A stretch of 64,000 nt of DNA from Candidatus Thalassolituus haligoni (GTDB lineage Bacteria; Pseudomonadota; Gammaproteobacteria; Pseudomonadales; Oceanobacteraceae), in the NCBI RefSeq assembly GCF_041222825.1, contig NZ_CP139482.1, positions 3,973,501 to 4,037,500 on the forward strand, read 5' to 3'. Position 1 is the first letter of the stretch. Every line of letters starts with the position of its first letter. The notes under the pieces are model-generated. The model was not told the DNA's origin, ran no database searches, and saw only the letters and a list, made by a program, of their open reading frames with translations. The translations under genes were made by a program, and so were the position numbers. Shown piece by piece: positions 28,505 through 38,022 of this stretch.

Positions 28505-28533
28505 GTTAACAACCAACCTGTTAACAACCAACC
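28505..28533. repeat. Two tandem copies of GTTAACAACCAACC
   Basis: Exact 14-base copies at 28505-28518 and 28520-28533, with one base between them, in the gap between the malate dehydrogenase and amidase genes. Possible binding sites or slippage product; no function can be assigned. Confidence 0.6.
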
Positions 28534-28592
28534 GCTCGTGCACACCAGTGGCATGCACGGTTGGTATCCGGCCCAATCCCTGCGGACAGCCG

Positions 28593-29693
28593 TTACATTA
28601 CCCGGTTCATACGCAAGAACTTGAAGCTCTCGCCAGGGCCGGTTTCGTCGGCATAAAGCGTCACACCGGACTTGAGGCAAATGCTCAGGTTGGTATGCGT
28701 GGCCTCGGTGTCCTTCGGCAACAGGTGATCAACCCCGGCTCGTTCTTCCAGCAGCTCTGCTTCGGTGGCGACCAGCATGCTTTGCTGGAATTCGTTCAGG
28801 TCGATGCCTTGTACTATCTGGTAGCGACCGTAGTCACAACGTACCGGGAAGGAGTAATAGATACCCTTGGCGATGCCATAACTGCCATCGCTGGCGATCC
28901 CCATGCTGACGATCTGGCCCGGCTTGGTACCCAGTGCCCAGTCGTGCATATGGTCAACAATGGCCTGGGCCGCAGACGGCGCACTGGAAACGCCACGCTT
29001 GTCGAGAATCGCCGCGCCGCGTCGTTGCACGGCGGGCATATAGGTTTCGGTATACCAATCCATCGGAATCACCGGCATGGCCGGGCGACCGTACAGGGTT
29101 GACTGATACAGATCCGGGAACTGGGTGGTGCTGTGGTTACCCCAGATAATCACGCCGTCGATGTCTTTCGGGTTCACCCCGGTGTGGTTGGCCAGCAAGC
29201 CAACAGCGCGGTTCTGATCCAGACGCGTCAGGGTTGTGAACTGTGACGGGCTCAGTTTGGGGGCGTTACGGGCGGCCACCAGCGCGTTGGTATTGGCCGG
29301 GTTGCCGACAATCAGCGCCTTGACATCGCGGTTGGCGAAGTCATTCAGCGCCTTGCCTTGCTTGGCAAAAATGGCAGCATTTTTCTCCAGCAGGTCACTG
29401 CGTTCCATCCCCGGACGGCGCGGTGTAGCACCAATCAACAGGGCGTAGTGAACGTTGTTGAAACCTTCTTCGACGTTGTCGTGCAGGGTAATGGTGTGTA
29501 ACAACGGGAAAGCGCAGTCTTCCAGCTCCATCGCCAGGCCCAGCAAGACTTCCATTGCCTGGGGAATTTCGATCAGTTGCAGGATCACTGGCTGATCCTT
29601 GCCGAACATTTCACCGGCGGCAATCTTGAACAATAAATGACTGGCAATACTGCCAGCGGCACCGGTTACGGCAATCCGTATTGGTCTACGCAT
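28593..29693 (-). CDS. mdh: Malate dehydrogenase with C-terminal extension
   Basis: The 366-residue protein starts [20 protein letters not shown] (NAD-binding). It has the substrate loop [18 protein letters not shown] and the catalytic histidine in [14 protein letters not shown], as in the NAD-dependent malate dehydrogenase type of about 327 residues. It interconverts malate and oxaloacetate. After the usual end ([18 protein letters not shown]) it continues for nearly 40 residues ([17 protein letters not shown] and on) without an obvious domain. GGGAGAG precedes the ATG. It is separated from the amidase by 290 bases and may be transcribed on its own. Confidence 0.9.
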   Translation of the reverse strand: MRRPIRIAVTGAAGSIASHLLFKIAAGEMFGKDQPVILQLIEIPQAMEVLLGLAMELEDCAFPLLHTITLHDNVEEGFNNVHYALLIGATPRRPGMERSDLLEKNAAIFAKQGKALNDFANRDVKALIVGNPANTNALVAARNAPKLSPSQFTTLTRLDQNRAVGLLANHTGVNPKDIDGVIIWGNHSTTQFPDLYQSTLYGRPAMPVIPMDWYTETYMPAVQRRGAAILDKRGVSSAPSAAQAIVDHMHDWALGTKPGQIVSMGIASDGSYGIAKGIYYSFPVRCDYGRYQIVQGIDLNEFQQSMLVATEAELLEERAGVDHLLPKDTEATHTNLSICLKSGVTLYADETGPGESFKFLRMNRVM

Positions 29694-30162
29694 AAAAAAC
29701 TCTCCCTTGAGAAAAAATCGGTCGCGCTATCTGGCGCAGCACCAACCAGACTTCGTACGACTTTAGTCCAACGCTATCACGGCTTTATGTCAGTCTGCAG
29801 TGGATATTATGGGCCATTGCTATTGCAAATCTGGATGGTTCAGCCTTGCTTACGCAGAACTGACGGGGTATCCGCACCATTCAGACAGGTCGAAAAAACA
29901 TTCAATCTAGCCTGTATAAAAGCAGATACCTGCTGTTCTTTGGTGGCTGCAGGGCAAGCCAAAGACAGTACCTTGGTAGCAAGGCGCTCAATCGGAGACA
30001 AAAAAAAACCCGCCAAAACGGCGGGCAAAACTTGCGGGCTTGAAACACAGGCTGATAATTCGGTTTTTTACGCCGCCAGCAGGCAGCGGGTTTTCAGCAC
30101 GATTCTTGACTCAGGTCATCTTGTGATCAGGCCATGATGAGCCTTCAAAACATCCCTACCGC
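29694..30162. other. Intergenic region with terminator
   Basis: About 470 bases without a convincing gene. It must hold the promoter of the malate dehydrogenase gene and contains the terminator at 30000-30025. A 62-residue minus-strand frame begins inside the terminator and was rejected. Confidence 0.5.
30000..30025 (-). terminator. Rho-independent terminator of the N-demethylase operon
   Basis: On the minus strand CCCGCC pairs with GGCGGG around a 5-base loop, followed by nine T residues. It lies about 140 bases after the DUF3445 gene, on the same strand. Confidence 0.85.
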
Positions 30163-31182
30163 TCAATTCGTTGACTCATACTGCGCCAACCACTCCACCA
30201 GCATTGGATGAAAGCGCGTGAGACCCTTGTATTCGATCAATGGAGCGGGCAGGTCTTTCATTACACGATGCAGACGTCGTGCCCATTCCGGGTTGGCGCA
30301 AAGATCATCAAAACTGGCCAGGTAGGTACGTATACTGAACATCAGCGCATTGGAGCGTGGCATACGATCCATCACCTGAAGTTCGACCCGAAGATGTACC
30401 TTTTCACCGATATTGTCGGGGGTTATCGACGCTCTGTCGTTACCCCAACGGGGGTATGTCTCAGGGGAAGTGTCCATACGGGCATTGATGGTTAATGTCC
30501 AGTTGAGGCGACGAACCGGACGATTCACCTGAATTGCCGTCAGGTATTTCAGCGCCCGTTCAAAAATGCCCATTTCGTGCGCCATGGGCACCGGGCCGTG
30601 CCACTCACTGAAACTCATACCGGCATCAAACGCCAGTGACCAGTCGGCCGGGCAGGTGATGATACCGGCGTCCATAAACAGGTCGCCATCACGCTGATCC
30701 AGCAAGGCAATATCACCCTGTACCTGACGGCCAATATATTCCAGCGGCGGCAGGGGTAATGTGCTGCTGTCACCAAAAGTGAAGGTATCTTCAATATTTA
30801 ACAGCTGGTTGTGCCAGTGCCATTGATCACCGTCTTTACTGAGGCTGAACCAGTCCGGGTAATCCTCGGACAGGGTGGTCATGGCGCGGTCAATCAGATC
30901 CCAGCAGGCCAGATCCATATGCGGCATGGCAAGGCAACGCTGCGGGTTTTCGGCCAGCACCAGACCTCGTTCGTGCATTTCCGAAAGGTAATGCTCGTCG
31001 ATATCAAACAGGTGTTCGTTAATGCTGCCTGGCTTACCCGGCAGGGTATGCGGCTCGATATTCACCGAGTAGCTGTACTGATCCTCCGGGAAGGGGAACG
31101 GAAAACGCTGGATGGCGAACTCACTGTTGGCATAGCTGAAGTCGTCCCGGAAGGTTTCGATTTTGGTCGGTGCAATACGCAT
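30163..31182 (-). CDS. Heme-dependent oxidative N-demethylase, DUF3445 subunit
   Basis: From the ATG at 31182 (GAGGG upstream) the protein has 339 residues. It matches the DUF3445 family, whose characterised members carry heme in a PAS-like fold and oxidatively demethylate secondary amines such as dimethylamine. Conserved-looking stretches include FPFPFPEDQYSYSVNIEPH and MDLACWDLIDRAM, and late VNRPVRRLNWTLTIN and FSIRTYLASFDDLCANPEW. The upstream frame to 31260 is not preferred. It is the last gene of an operon with a reductase and DmmA-like protein, which supports this call. The exact amine substrate is not shown. Confidence 0.85.
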   Translation of the reverse strand: MRIAPTKIETFRDDFSYANSEFAIQRFPFPFPEDQYSYSVNIEPHTLPGKPGSINEHLFDIDEHYLSEMHERGLVLAENPQRCLAMPHMDLACWDLIDRAMTTLSEDYPDWFSLSKDGDQWHWHNQLLNIEDTFTFGDSSTLPLPPLEYIGRQVQGDIALLDQRDGDLFMDAGIITCPADWSLAFDAGMSFSEWHGPVPMAHEMGIFERALKYLTAIQVNRPVRRLNWTLTINARMDTSPETYPRWGNDRASITPDNIGEKVHLRVELQVMDRMPRSNALMFSIRTYLASFDDLCANPEWARRLHRVMKDLPAPLIEYKGLTRFHPMLVEWLAQYESTN

Positions 31183-31300
31183 TACATATCCCTCTTGGTT
31201 AGCATTTACCCTACTGGACAAACGCGCCTGTTCTGGTTTGCCAGGGTGCGCCATACGCACCCTGTGGCTCTATCACAGCCCTCGTACTTGGCTGATACAC

Positions 31301-32272
31301 TTAGAGTTCCAGCATCAGGGTTTTGCTTTTCGCCCGTGAGACACACGGCATGATGCAATCGGCTCGCTCAGCGGCACCCAGGTAGTTGTCCCGGTGCTCA
31401 ACCTCGCCTTCGATCACTTTGGTCTGGCATTGCCCACACACCCCGCCGCGACACATATTGGGAACATCGATTGCGGCGGCTTCGAGCGCTTCGAGCAGGC
31501 TTTCTTCGGCACCCACGTCGATGGTCTGGCCACTGTGTTTCAGGGTAACGCGGAACGGCGCACCCGGTTTCGGGGCGGCAAATTCTTCAAAATGAATCAG
31601 GCTGGCGGGATAGCCCATTTGGGCGGCGTTTTGCCGTACCCCTTCGATCAGCAGTTCTGGCCCACAGACGTAGACATGGGTGCCTCGGGGTTGCTGCTTC
31701 AACAAGGCCGCGAGATCACAGCGTGTCCCTGCATCGGCGTCGTAAGGCACACAGGCGTCACCCAGTGTCTGTTGCAGTTCTTCGGCATAAGCTCCGGTCT
31801 GTTTGCCACGAAAGCAGTAATGCAGTTCAAAATCTGCACCCTGGCGCTGCATCTCCGGCAGGTAGGACATAAACGGGGTAATCCCCACGCCACCGGCAAT
31901 CAGCAGGTGTTTTTTGGCCCGCCAGAGCGGCGCAAACAGGTTGGCTGGCGGAGTAATCTCCAGCACATCGCCGACTTGTACCTGACTGTGCATAAACTCG
32001 GAGCCACCACGGGACACCTCTTGCAACCGCACGGCAATTTTGTAGGCGTCGGTGTTGCGCGGATCGCTCAACAACGAGTAGGCATTTTTCCATTTTTTGG
32101 CTTTGCCGTTGGCATCGCTACCCGACATCGTCACGACGATGTGGGAACCGGGTGAAAATGGCGGCAAGGCAGCGCCGACAGATTCAAGGGTAAATTCCTT
32201 GATGGTCGGTGCCACGGCGGAGACGGCAGCGACCTTGACCTTGAGCGTGTTAACGGAGTGACTGACGGTCAT
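31301..32272 (-). CDS. Ferredoxin-reductase subunit of the N-demethylase
   Basis: The 323-residue protein has a flavin-binding barrel with NAYSLLSDPR, an NAD(P) domain with LLIAGGVGITPFMSYL, and a C-terminal plant-type 2Fe-2S domain with C274, C279, C282 and a distal C310. This is the phthalate-dioxygenase-reductase/VanB layout. It should pass electrons from NAD(P)H via flavin and the iron-sulfur cluster to the DUF3445 heme subunit. Its ATG overlaps the stop codon of the upstream dmmA-like gene by 1 base, with GAGGTG as ribosome site. Confidence 0.9.
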   Translation of the reverse strand: MTVSHSVNTLKVKVAAVSAVAPTIKEFTLESVGAALPPFSPGSHIVVTMSGSDANGKAKKWKNAYSLLSDPRNTDAYKIAVRLQEVSRGGSEFMHSQVQVGDVLEITPPANLFAPLWRAKKHLLIAGGVGITPFMSYLPEMQRQGADFELHYCFRGKQTGAYAEELQQTLGDACVPYDADAGTRCDLAALLKQQPRGTHVYVCGPELLIEGVRQNAAQMGYPASLIHFEEFAAPKPGAPFRVTLKHSGQTIDVGAEESLLEALEAAAIDVPNMCRGGVCGQCQTKVIEGEVEHRDNYLGAAERADCIMPCVSRAKSKTLMLEL

Positions 32273-32820
32273 TATTGCACCTCTTCAGGCTGGAAGGTCT
32301 GGCTACGATCTTCGGCATTAATGGACACGCCGACATAGGCTCCGTGCAAGCGGGAGAAGTGATCTCGTACCAGTAGCAATTCGCCACAACCGGAGCACCG
32401 GTGCGGTGAATGGGTCACGTCCTCGGTCAGCGTGTAACAATGAGTGCAAAACAGCCGCCGCCGATGACTGGCAGGTGCCATTAACTGAATCTGGTCGGGT
32501 GCAAAATCCATCCCCAGCAGGGCGTTGCGAATATCCCAAAGAAAGGGTTCGTCACCCGCAACGTACACCGCTGCGGCAACCGGGGCGTCAGCCAGCAACT
32601 TGAGGCTGTCGGCCAGATCGTCGCCCACCATTACCCAGAGTACGATATGCCCCGGTCGGGCAATGGCCACACACTCTTCGTGCATCTGTTTCAGGCCGGT
32701 CTGGTCTTCGTTCTGGGCAATAAAAATCTGCCACTGCTTGCCACTGAGCAAGGTCAGCGGCCGATATTCCGGGCGACTTTTGATGCGCTCGTCAATTTCA
32801 ATCGATTCAGTCAGGGTCAT
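32272..32820 (-). CDS. dmmA: DmmA-family subunit of dimethylamine monooxygenase
   Basis: From the ATG at 32820 (GGAG upstream) the protein has 182 residues. A C-terminal zinc-ribbon-like region has C125, C128, C142 and C145 (CTHCYTLTEDVTHSPHRCSG), followed by LVRDHFSRLHGAYVGV, which I recognise as DmmA-type. DmmA is part of the dimethylamine monooxygenase complex; its precise role is not well known to me. The gene is sandwiched between the cupin and reductase genes. The frame upstream to 32856 uses a TTG and lacks support. Confidence 0.8.
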   Translation of the reverse strand: MTLTESIEIDERIKSRPEYRPLTLLSGKQWQIFIAQNEDQTGLKQMHEECVAIARPGHIVLWVMVGDDLADSLKLLADAPVAAAVYVAGDEPFLWDIRNALLGMDFAPDQIQLMAPASHRRRLFCTHCYTLTEDVTHSPHRCSGCGELLLVRDHFSRLHGAYVGVSINAEDRSQTFQPEEVQ

Positions 32821-32910
32821 CGCTGGCTCCAGGGTTCGTTCACATGCTCCCGTCAACCGGCGTTAACCGGTTGCGGGGTCACTGGCGAAGGCGATCGTGT
32901 CAGTCCTTGA

Positions 32911-33264
32911 TCAGCCTTCACCTTCGCGGCGCTGGCCACAGAAGAAACCAATGCCGTAACTGGGCGAATTAAAGGTGATGACACTGCCTTTCTCGAAATA
33001 GAACACGTCGCCAACCTTCGCTTCAACGCTGTAGCCAGTTTCATCGGTGATAACCATTTCGCCTTCGACGATGATTTTCATTTCGTGATAGGTGTATTCG
33101 TACACCAGTGGGGCATCGGATTTTTCCATGCGGAAGAAGCCGCCGACGATGGTTTTATCTTCATCTTTGGAAACCGTGACGTCACCCAGCCAAGCATTGC
33201 TGCCTGGACGATTCATGCTGGGTTGTGGTTCTTTGATGGCTTGCGAAAAATGGGTCATTGGCAT
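32911..33264 (-). CDS. Cupin-domain protein, EutQ-like
   Basis: The 117-residue protein is a single cupin with YEYTYHEMKIIVEGEMVITD, VGDVFYFEKGS and a C-terminal IGFFCGQRREGEG. It resembles the cupin of ethanolamine utilisation protein EutQ. GAGGAT precedes the ATG. It lies in the N-demethylase operon between the GcvT-fusion gene and dmmA. It may bind an amine or a metal; the function is unknown. Confidence 0.8.
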   Translation of the reverse strand: MPMTHFSQAIKEPQPSMNRPGSNAWLGDVTVSKDEDKTIVGGFFRMEKSDAPLVYEYTYHEMKIIVEGEMVITDETGYSVEAKVGDVFYFEKGSVITFNSPSYGIGFFCGQRREGEG

Positions 33265-33313
33265 GGGTATATCCTCAGGTTATTGGTTGTTCTGTGCTGC
33301 AAGTATGGGCAGC

Positions 33314-35671
33314 TCAGGAGCGCACTCGGGTGCGTTCCGGGTCATAAAACGGTGTGGTCGTGACGGTCGCCGGAAGGCGCTTTTGCACCCCGTCGAGCTG
33401 GCCAACTTCCAGTGCCGTGCCTGGGCTTGCGGCGTCTGGGGCCACCCGGCACAGCGCAATCTGTTGTTTCAGCAAGGGCGAGAAGGTCGCGCTGGTGACG
33501 ACGCCAACCGGGAAGCGACCTCCTCCGGCCAGCGGAAAAAACACCTCATCGCCATGGCTGACGGTTTGAGTGCTGTTGATGATAAGTCCGACCAGTTTCT
33601 GGCGGCTTTCCGGGGCTTGGCGGGCCAGTGCGGCGCGACCAATAAAGTCGTCGTCCTTGGTTTTCATCGGTACGGTAAAACCGATCCCGGCTTCGTAGGG
33701 GCTGGTTTGCGGACAGAACTCGTAACCGGCAAAGATAAGCCCGGCTTCAATGCGCAACATATCCAGTGCCAGCAATCCCATCGGGGCAATATCAAACGCT
33801 TGTCCAGCATCCCAGATGGCATCCCAGATGGCCGGGGCATCGTCCGGGTGAGTCCAGACTTCAAAGCCCAGCTCGCCGGTATAACCGGTACGCGATACCA
33901 TCACCGGTTGTCCGCTGGGGCCACCCAAACGACCGATGGTGAAGTGGAACCAGGCCAGTTCTGCCACGTCCGGCTGGTGCTCGGGTGTCCAGATCAGCTG
34001 GCCAAGCAGCTCACGGCTGTTAGGCCCTTGTACGGCGACGTTGTGTATTTGGCGAGTGGATTCCTGTACCCGCACTTCAAACTGATGCTCACTGGCCAGC
34101 TGTTTCAGCCAGGTGCAGACAAAGGAATCACCGGTAATCAGGCGGAAAGACTGCGGCCCCATGCGAAACAGGGTGCCATCGTCGATCATGCCACCGGTAA
34201 CATGACACAGCGCGGTATAGGTGATTTCGCCGACGGCCAGGCGACGGACATTACGGGTCAGCGCCAGCTGTAACAGTCGTTCGGCATCCGGGCCAACCAC
34301 TTCAAACTTGCGTAATGGCGTCAGGTCGATCATCGCTACCCGCTCGCGACAGGCAAGGTATTCGGCCGTGGCACCCCAGCCTGAAAATTCATCTGCCAGC
34401 CAGAAACCCTTGTACTCACTGAAGTGACTGGTCAGGGCGGAGGTACGGCTATGGAAACCGGTTTGCTGGGTCATGCGTGGAAGCTCCTCGGGAATATCCC
34501 GCCAGGCGACGGATCGTGGAAAAGACTGCTCGGCATCGTAAACCCGGACGTGTATCGCGGTCGGGCACCAGCCGTTGGCTGAATCAATATCGTCAGGACA
34601 GGCGGAACTGAGACACAACAGATCGCGCTGGGCACGCATCAAGACGTAATCACCCGGACGCGACCAGGGTTCGTCTCCGGTCACTGCCCCACAGTCGCTG
34701 ATGGCGGTGTTAAAAAAGAAATTGATCGCTGGCCAGCCAGCGCGAGGTGGAATATTCCAGTCGCACAGCTGGTTGTTGAAATTAGCGGTACAGCTGATAT
34801 GACCAAAGTAGCCAGCGTCTTCATAAAAACGGGGCGTACAGGCCATCAGAAAACTGTCGTGACGGCCGACGGTGTCTTGCACCACTTCCAGCATCGCTGC
34901 CATATTCTGATCATAAAAACGCGAATGCAGACCCGGCGTTGGCAGGCTATGGCCCATCATGGTGCGGGTCGCCGCTGCGTCCAGAGTGGCTATCTCTTGG
35001 GGGGATATATCACCACGTCTGGACGCTTCTACGGCGTTCAGGTCAAAGGCGATAAAGTCGGAGCACTGCTTGCCCTCGACATCCATCACCTGAATCCATT
35101 GTCCGGCCTTGACGGTATAGGCGCGGGCGCTGCTATGGGGGATATGCAAATCCAGTACAGGCGGTGCCAGCGGTTCGGGCAGGTTATCGGCGAAACGCGC
35201 ACTGCGGTGGCCAATGTCCACCTCCCCCGGCGCTATCTGGCTATCCACGGCCATCGCCTCGGCGGGAGCCACAATCACCAGCGTCTGCTCTTGTCGGGCA
35301 ATCAGCGTGCACTCCGCCATGATCGCCGCAGCCGGAATCGCCAATGCCTCCGTCAGATGTCCGGCAACCTGCCAGTGCTGTAACTGCTGGCATGACAAAC
35401 GCGAACGACGGTCACTCTGTTCCAGCAAATTCAGCGTGCCGCTGGCCACACCGGGGATCAGCGACAGGGCATTATTCTCAAGCTCCAGCGCAGGGGCTAG
35501 CACGGCATCGCAGCGGATAATCTCGACGCCCTGCAGGGCGTCACTGCCCGTCAGCGTCAAGTGATCACCTGGCCGTAACAGCAACCGCAAAACCTCCTGG
35601 CCACATAGCCGGTAACGCCGACAATGGACTGGAATCCGGGATTCAGACTGTGGTTGCAAAGCAAACGCCAT
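33314..35671 (-). CDS. DUF1989 domain fused to GcvT-type aminomethyltransferase
   Basis: The 785-residue protein has two parts. Residues about 170-400 contain a DUF1989 (urea-carboxylase-associated) domain, with TVKAGQWIQVMDVEGKQCSD and LPTPGLHSRFYDQN and cysteine-containing LCDWNIPPRAGW. Residues about 410-785 form a GcvT/aminomethyltransferase domain, with FSGWGATAEYLACRERVAMI, VAVQGPNSRELL and a C-terminal barrel with FPVGVVTSATFSP. In N-demethylases the GcvT-like subunit is expected to bind tetrahydrofolate and capture the released one-carbon unit. AGGAG precedes the ATG. It is the first gene of the operon and faces the two-component system. The role of the DUF1989 part is unclear. Confidence 0.85.
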   Translation of the reverse strand: MAFALQPQSESRIPVHCRRYRLCGQEVLRLLLRPGDHLTLTGSDALQGVEIIRCDAVLAPALELENNALSLIPGVASGTLNLLEQSDRRSRLSCQQLQHWQVAGHLTEALAIPAAAIMAECTLIARQEQTLVIVAPAEAMAVDSQIAPGEVDIGHRSARFADNLPEPLAPPVLDLHIPHSSARAYTVKAGQWIQVMDVEGKQCSDFIAFDLNAVEASRRGDISPQEIATLDAAATRTMMGHSLPTPGLHSRFYDQNMAAMLEVVQDTVGRHDSFLMACTPRFYEDAGYFGHISCTANFNNQLCDWNIPPRAGWPAINFFFNTAISDCGAVTGDEPWSRPGDYVLMRAQRDLLCLSSACPDDIDSANGWCPTAIHVRVYDAEQSFPRSVAWRDIPEELPRMTQQTGFHSRTSALTSHFSEYKGFWLADEFSGWGATAEYLACRERVAMIDLTPLRKFEVVGPDAERLLQLALTRNVRRLAVGEITYTALCHVTGGMIDDGTLFRMGPQSFRLITGDSFVCTWLKQLASEHQFEVRVQESTRQIHNVAVQGPNSRELLGQLIWTPEHQPDVAELAWFHFTIGRLGGPSGQPVMVSRTGYTGELGFEVWTHPDDAPAIWDAIWDAGQAFDIAPMGLLALDMLRIEAGLIFAGYEFCPQTSPYEAGIGFTVPMKTKDDDFIGRAALARQAPESRQKLVGLIINSTQTVSHGDEVFFPLAGGGRFPVGVVTSATFSPLLKQQIALCRVAPDAASPGTALEVGQLDGVQKRLPATVTTTPFYDPERTRVRS

Positions 35672-36028
35672 AACAACTCCTGCTGGCTCGCGCTGTTCTG
35701 TGCGTCACCCCAGTGCAATTCTCCGAGACGGGAGTCACTCTGGTGCATATTCGCCGACCGACAAACGCAAAGCCTGGTTAACAAATGGTGGAAACAGATG
35801 ACTTGTGGCTGTTTCCCTTCGGTTAAAAATATTTACTCAAGGGATTGTTCTCCTCAATACTCAGGAAGGGATACTCACTTGAGAATATTCCTCTCAAAGG
35901 CAAGGGAATTGGCCAAAAAAACAACAAAAAAGAGGAACTGGCACAGCATCTGCTACCTGTCATGCCCAAAGGTCTTAACTGGTCGGCGACCACCCTCGCT
36001 TCCAGGGCCATAAACGGAGGGAAATTCG
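35672..36028. promoter_or_regulatory. Divergent control region with three TACTCA elements
   Basis: The 357-base gap separates the N-demethylase operon from the NarX/NarL-like genes. TACTCA occurs three times on the plus strand, at 834-839, 858-863 and 872-877 (relative to 35,000). The hexamer fits the first six bases of the NarL heptamer consensus TACYYMT. An inverted repeat CTCAAG/CTTGAG spans 35836-35883. No gene is seen. Confidence 0.45.
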
Positions 36029-37273
36029 ATGACAGTAATGCAATCGAATGGCATAACCCGGCCAGTCGCTGGCCGACTGCAGCGCCTGCTGGAATGGCTA
36101 ATATCGACGCCACCAAACCGATACAGCCGATCCCGGGCGGTCGCAGATAATGCTCAGGTCGTCATGCAGCGATTATTGCCGGATCTGGCCTGTGATATCG
36201 CCAGCTGCCAACACCCGGCAACCGATCTGGTACCGCTGTTGGCTCCAGTACAGTCCTGGCTACAACAACAGTTCAAATCGACCCGTGCCAGCGCGCATGA
36301 CGGCGTCCTGAAAACCTTATGGCTGCCCGACATCAAAGGCGCAGGCTATCGCTGTATCGCTCTATCCAGCCTCACGGAAACGGGTACGGGTACGGGTAAC
36401 GATCCGGCCCATCAACCACTGCCCGCTGGCAGCTGGATGCAACCACTGGCACTGAGTCAGGGTTGTGGCTGGTTACTGGTAAACGGACAACCACTCAAGG
36501 CCCACGATCAAGAACAGCTCGAACAGTGCCTGACACTATTCACTGCCGTACTGCGACGTGGCCTCAACGGCTGGTATCAACAGCAGCAACGACTGCAACA
36601 AGCATTGCAGGAAGAGCGCCAATGGCACGCCGCCGAGTTACACGATTCGGTGGCCCAGGTACTCGGGTATCTGCGTATGAGCAGTGCCCGGCTGGCCAAG
36701 CGCTGTGATAACAACGCAGAATTGGCGCCGCTGTTACCAGATGTCCTTGATCTCTCCGAACAGTGCCTGTTTGCCTACCGTCAAACCCGCGAACTGATTG
36801 CCACCTCACGCCTGTCGACTCTGGCCAGTGAACTGGGCAGCGGACTCAATCAGCTGGTTGAGGAATTTGAAGAACGCTCGGCACTGGTGTTTGAGCTGGA
36901 CAATCGCTGCGAAAACCTGCCAATCGACGATCATCAGGCTACCCAGTTGCTCTACATTGTGCGGGAATCGGTGTGTAATCTGGTGCGTCATGCCCATGCC
37001 AGCCACGCCCGTATTCGTCTCTGCCGCGAGGCCGACGATCAGCTGGTCTGCGACATTGAAGATAACGGCCGAGGTATACAGGCAACCGCCAACAGCGGCA
37101 GCTTCGGGCTGCAAATCATGCAAGAACGGGCACAACGTATTGGCGCCAGACTGACCATTGGCCCACGCCAGCCCAGCGGCACCCGCGTCCGACTGCAGTT
37201 GCCGTTAGTCTCTTCACCCGCAACCGTCCGGCACGACAGCCCGGCAGCCACTCATCCGGGGGGAAAACCATGA
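36029..37273 (+). CDS. Soluble NarX-type sensor histidine kinase
   Basis: The 414-residue protein has a phospho-acceptor region of the HisKA_3 type with AELHDSVAQVLGYL (H205), then an ATPase domain with VRESVCNLVRHAHASHARI (N box) and DNGRGIQATANSGSFGLQIM (G box). The N-terminal 190 residues contain no transmembrane helix and no domain I recognise, so it senses a cytosolic signal. GGAGGG lies before the ATG. The next gene encodes its NarL-type partner and overlaps by 4 bases. It is divergent from the N-demethylase operon. Confidence 0.88.
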   Translation: MTVMQSNGITRPVAGRLQRLLEWLISTPPNRYSRSRAVADNAQVVMQRLLPDLACDIASCQHPATDLVPLLAPVQSWLQQQFKSTRASAHDGVLKTLWLPDIKGAGYRCIALSSLTETGTGTGNDPAHQPLPAGSWMQPLALSQGCGWLLVNGQPLKAHDQEQLEQCLTLFTAVLRRGLNGWYQQQQRLQQALQEERQWHAAELHDSVAQVLGYLRMSSARLAKRCDNNAELAPLLPDVLDLSEQCLFAYRQTRELIATSRLSTLASELGSGLNQLVEEFEERSALVFELDNRCENLPIDDHQATQLLYIVRESVCNLVRHAHASHARIRLCREADDQLVCDIEDNGRGIQATANSGSFGLQIMQERAQRIGARLTIGPRQPSGTRVRLQLPLVSSPATVRHDSPAATHPGGKP

Positions 37274-38022
37274 CCTTGTCATCCAACATAACGCCCAACA
37301 GCACACACGGCCATCCATCCATACCAGCAACACCGGCCCGCGTCGTGGTGGTCGATGATCACCCGCTGTTTCGCCGGGGAGTGGTGCAGCTGCTGAACGA
37401 TAGCGAACACTTCAGCGTCGCCGCCGACCTCGAACATGGTGGTGATTTGTTAGCGACACTGGAGCAGCATCAGCCGCATCTGGTGTTACTCGACCTGAAT
37501 ATGCCGGAAATCAGCGGCCTTGATCTGCTGCGCCAGATTCGTCAGCAGGAACTGGACATCAAAGTGGTGGTGATTACCGCTTCCGAGCACGACAGCGACC
37601 TGTTTGAAGCTCTCAGCAGCGGCGCTAATGGCTACCTGATGAAAGACACCGCGCCCGACGACATGCTGGCCCAGCTGGATGGTGTATTGTCTGGTGAGGT
37701 GGCCCTCAACAATCACAGCGTGACCCTGTTGGCCCAGGCGTTCCGGCAACCCGGCCTGAGTGATCATAGCGCCAGCCACCCGCTAGCCGAATCGGAGCCC
37801 AGCTTGCCCGGCGGCATCGACCTGACCGCTCGCGAACGCCAGACCCTGACTCTGATTGCCCAAGGCTTGAACAACAAACTGATTGCCCGCGAACTGGGCA
37901 TCAGTGATGGTACGGTCAAGGTCTACGTCAAAAGCCTGCTGCGCAAACTGAATTTGCATTCACGGCTGGAACTGGCCGCCTGGGTACACCAGCACCCCGA
38001 TGCCGTGAGCCTGAGTCTTTGA
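37270..38022 (+). CDS. NarL/LuxR-type response regulator
   Basis: The 250-residue protein has a receiver domain with acidic pocket D29-D30 (VVVDDHPLFRRG), phospho-acceptor D75 (LVLLDLNMPE) and K125 (YLMKDTAPDD). The C-terminal LuxR helix-turn-helix reads LTARERQTLTLIAQGLNNKL to DGTVKVYVKSLLRKL. It overlaps the kinase stop by 4 bases (ATGA), so both are made together. A likely target is the control region at 35672-36028 with its TACTCA elements. A 20-residue leader precedes the receiver domain. Confidence 0.92.
   Translation: MTLSSNITPNSTHGHPSIPATPARVVVVDDHPLFRRGVVQLLNDSEHFSVAADLEHGGDLLATLEQHQPHLVLLDLNMPEISGLDLLRQIRQQELDIKVVVITASEHDSDLFEALSSGANGYLMKDTAPDDMLAQLDGVLSGEVALNNHSVTLLAQAFRQPGLSDHSASHPLAESEPSLPGGIDLTARERQTLTLIAQGLNNKLIARELGISDGTVKVYVKSLLRKLNLHSRLELAAWVHQHPDAVSLSL

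Noticed and set aside
29840..30028. 62-residue minus-strand frame
   Set aside because: Its start lies inside the terminator hairpin at 30000-30025 and uses TTG, so it is not a plausible gene.
33092..34273. 393-residue plus-strand frame
   Set aside because: It is the antisense shadow of the GcvT-fusion gene and has no independent support.
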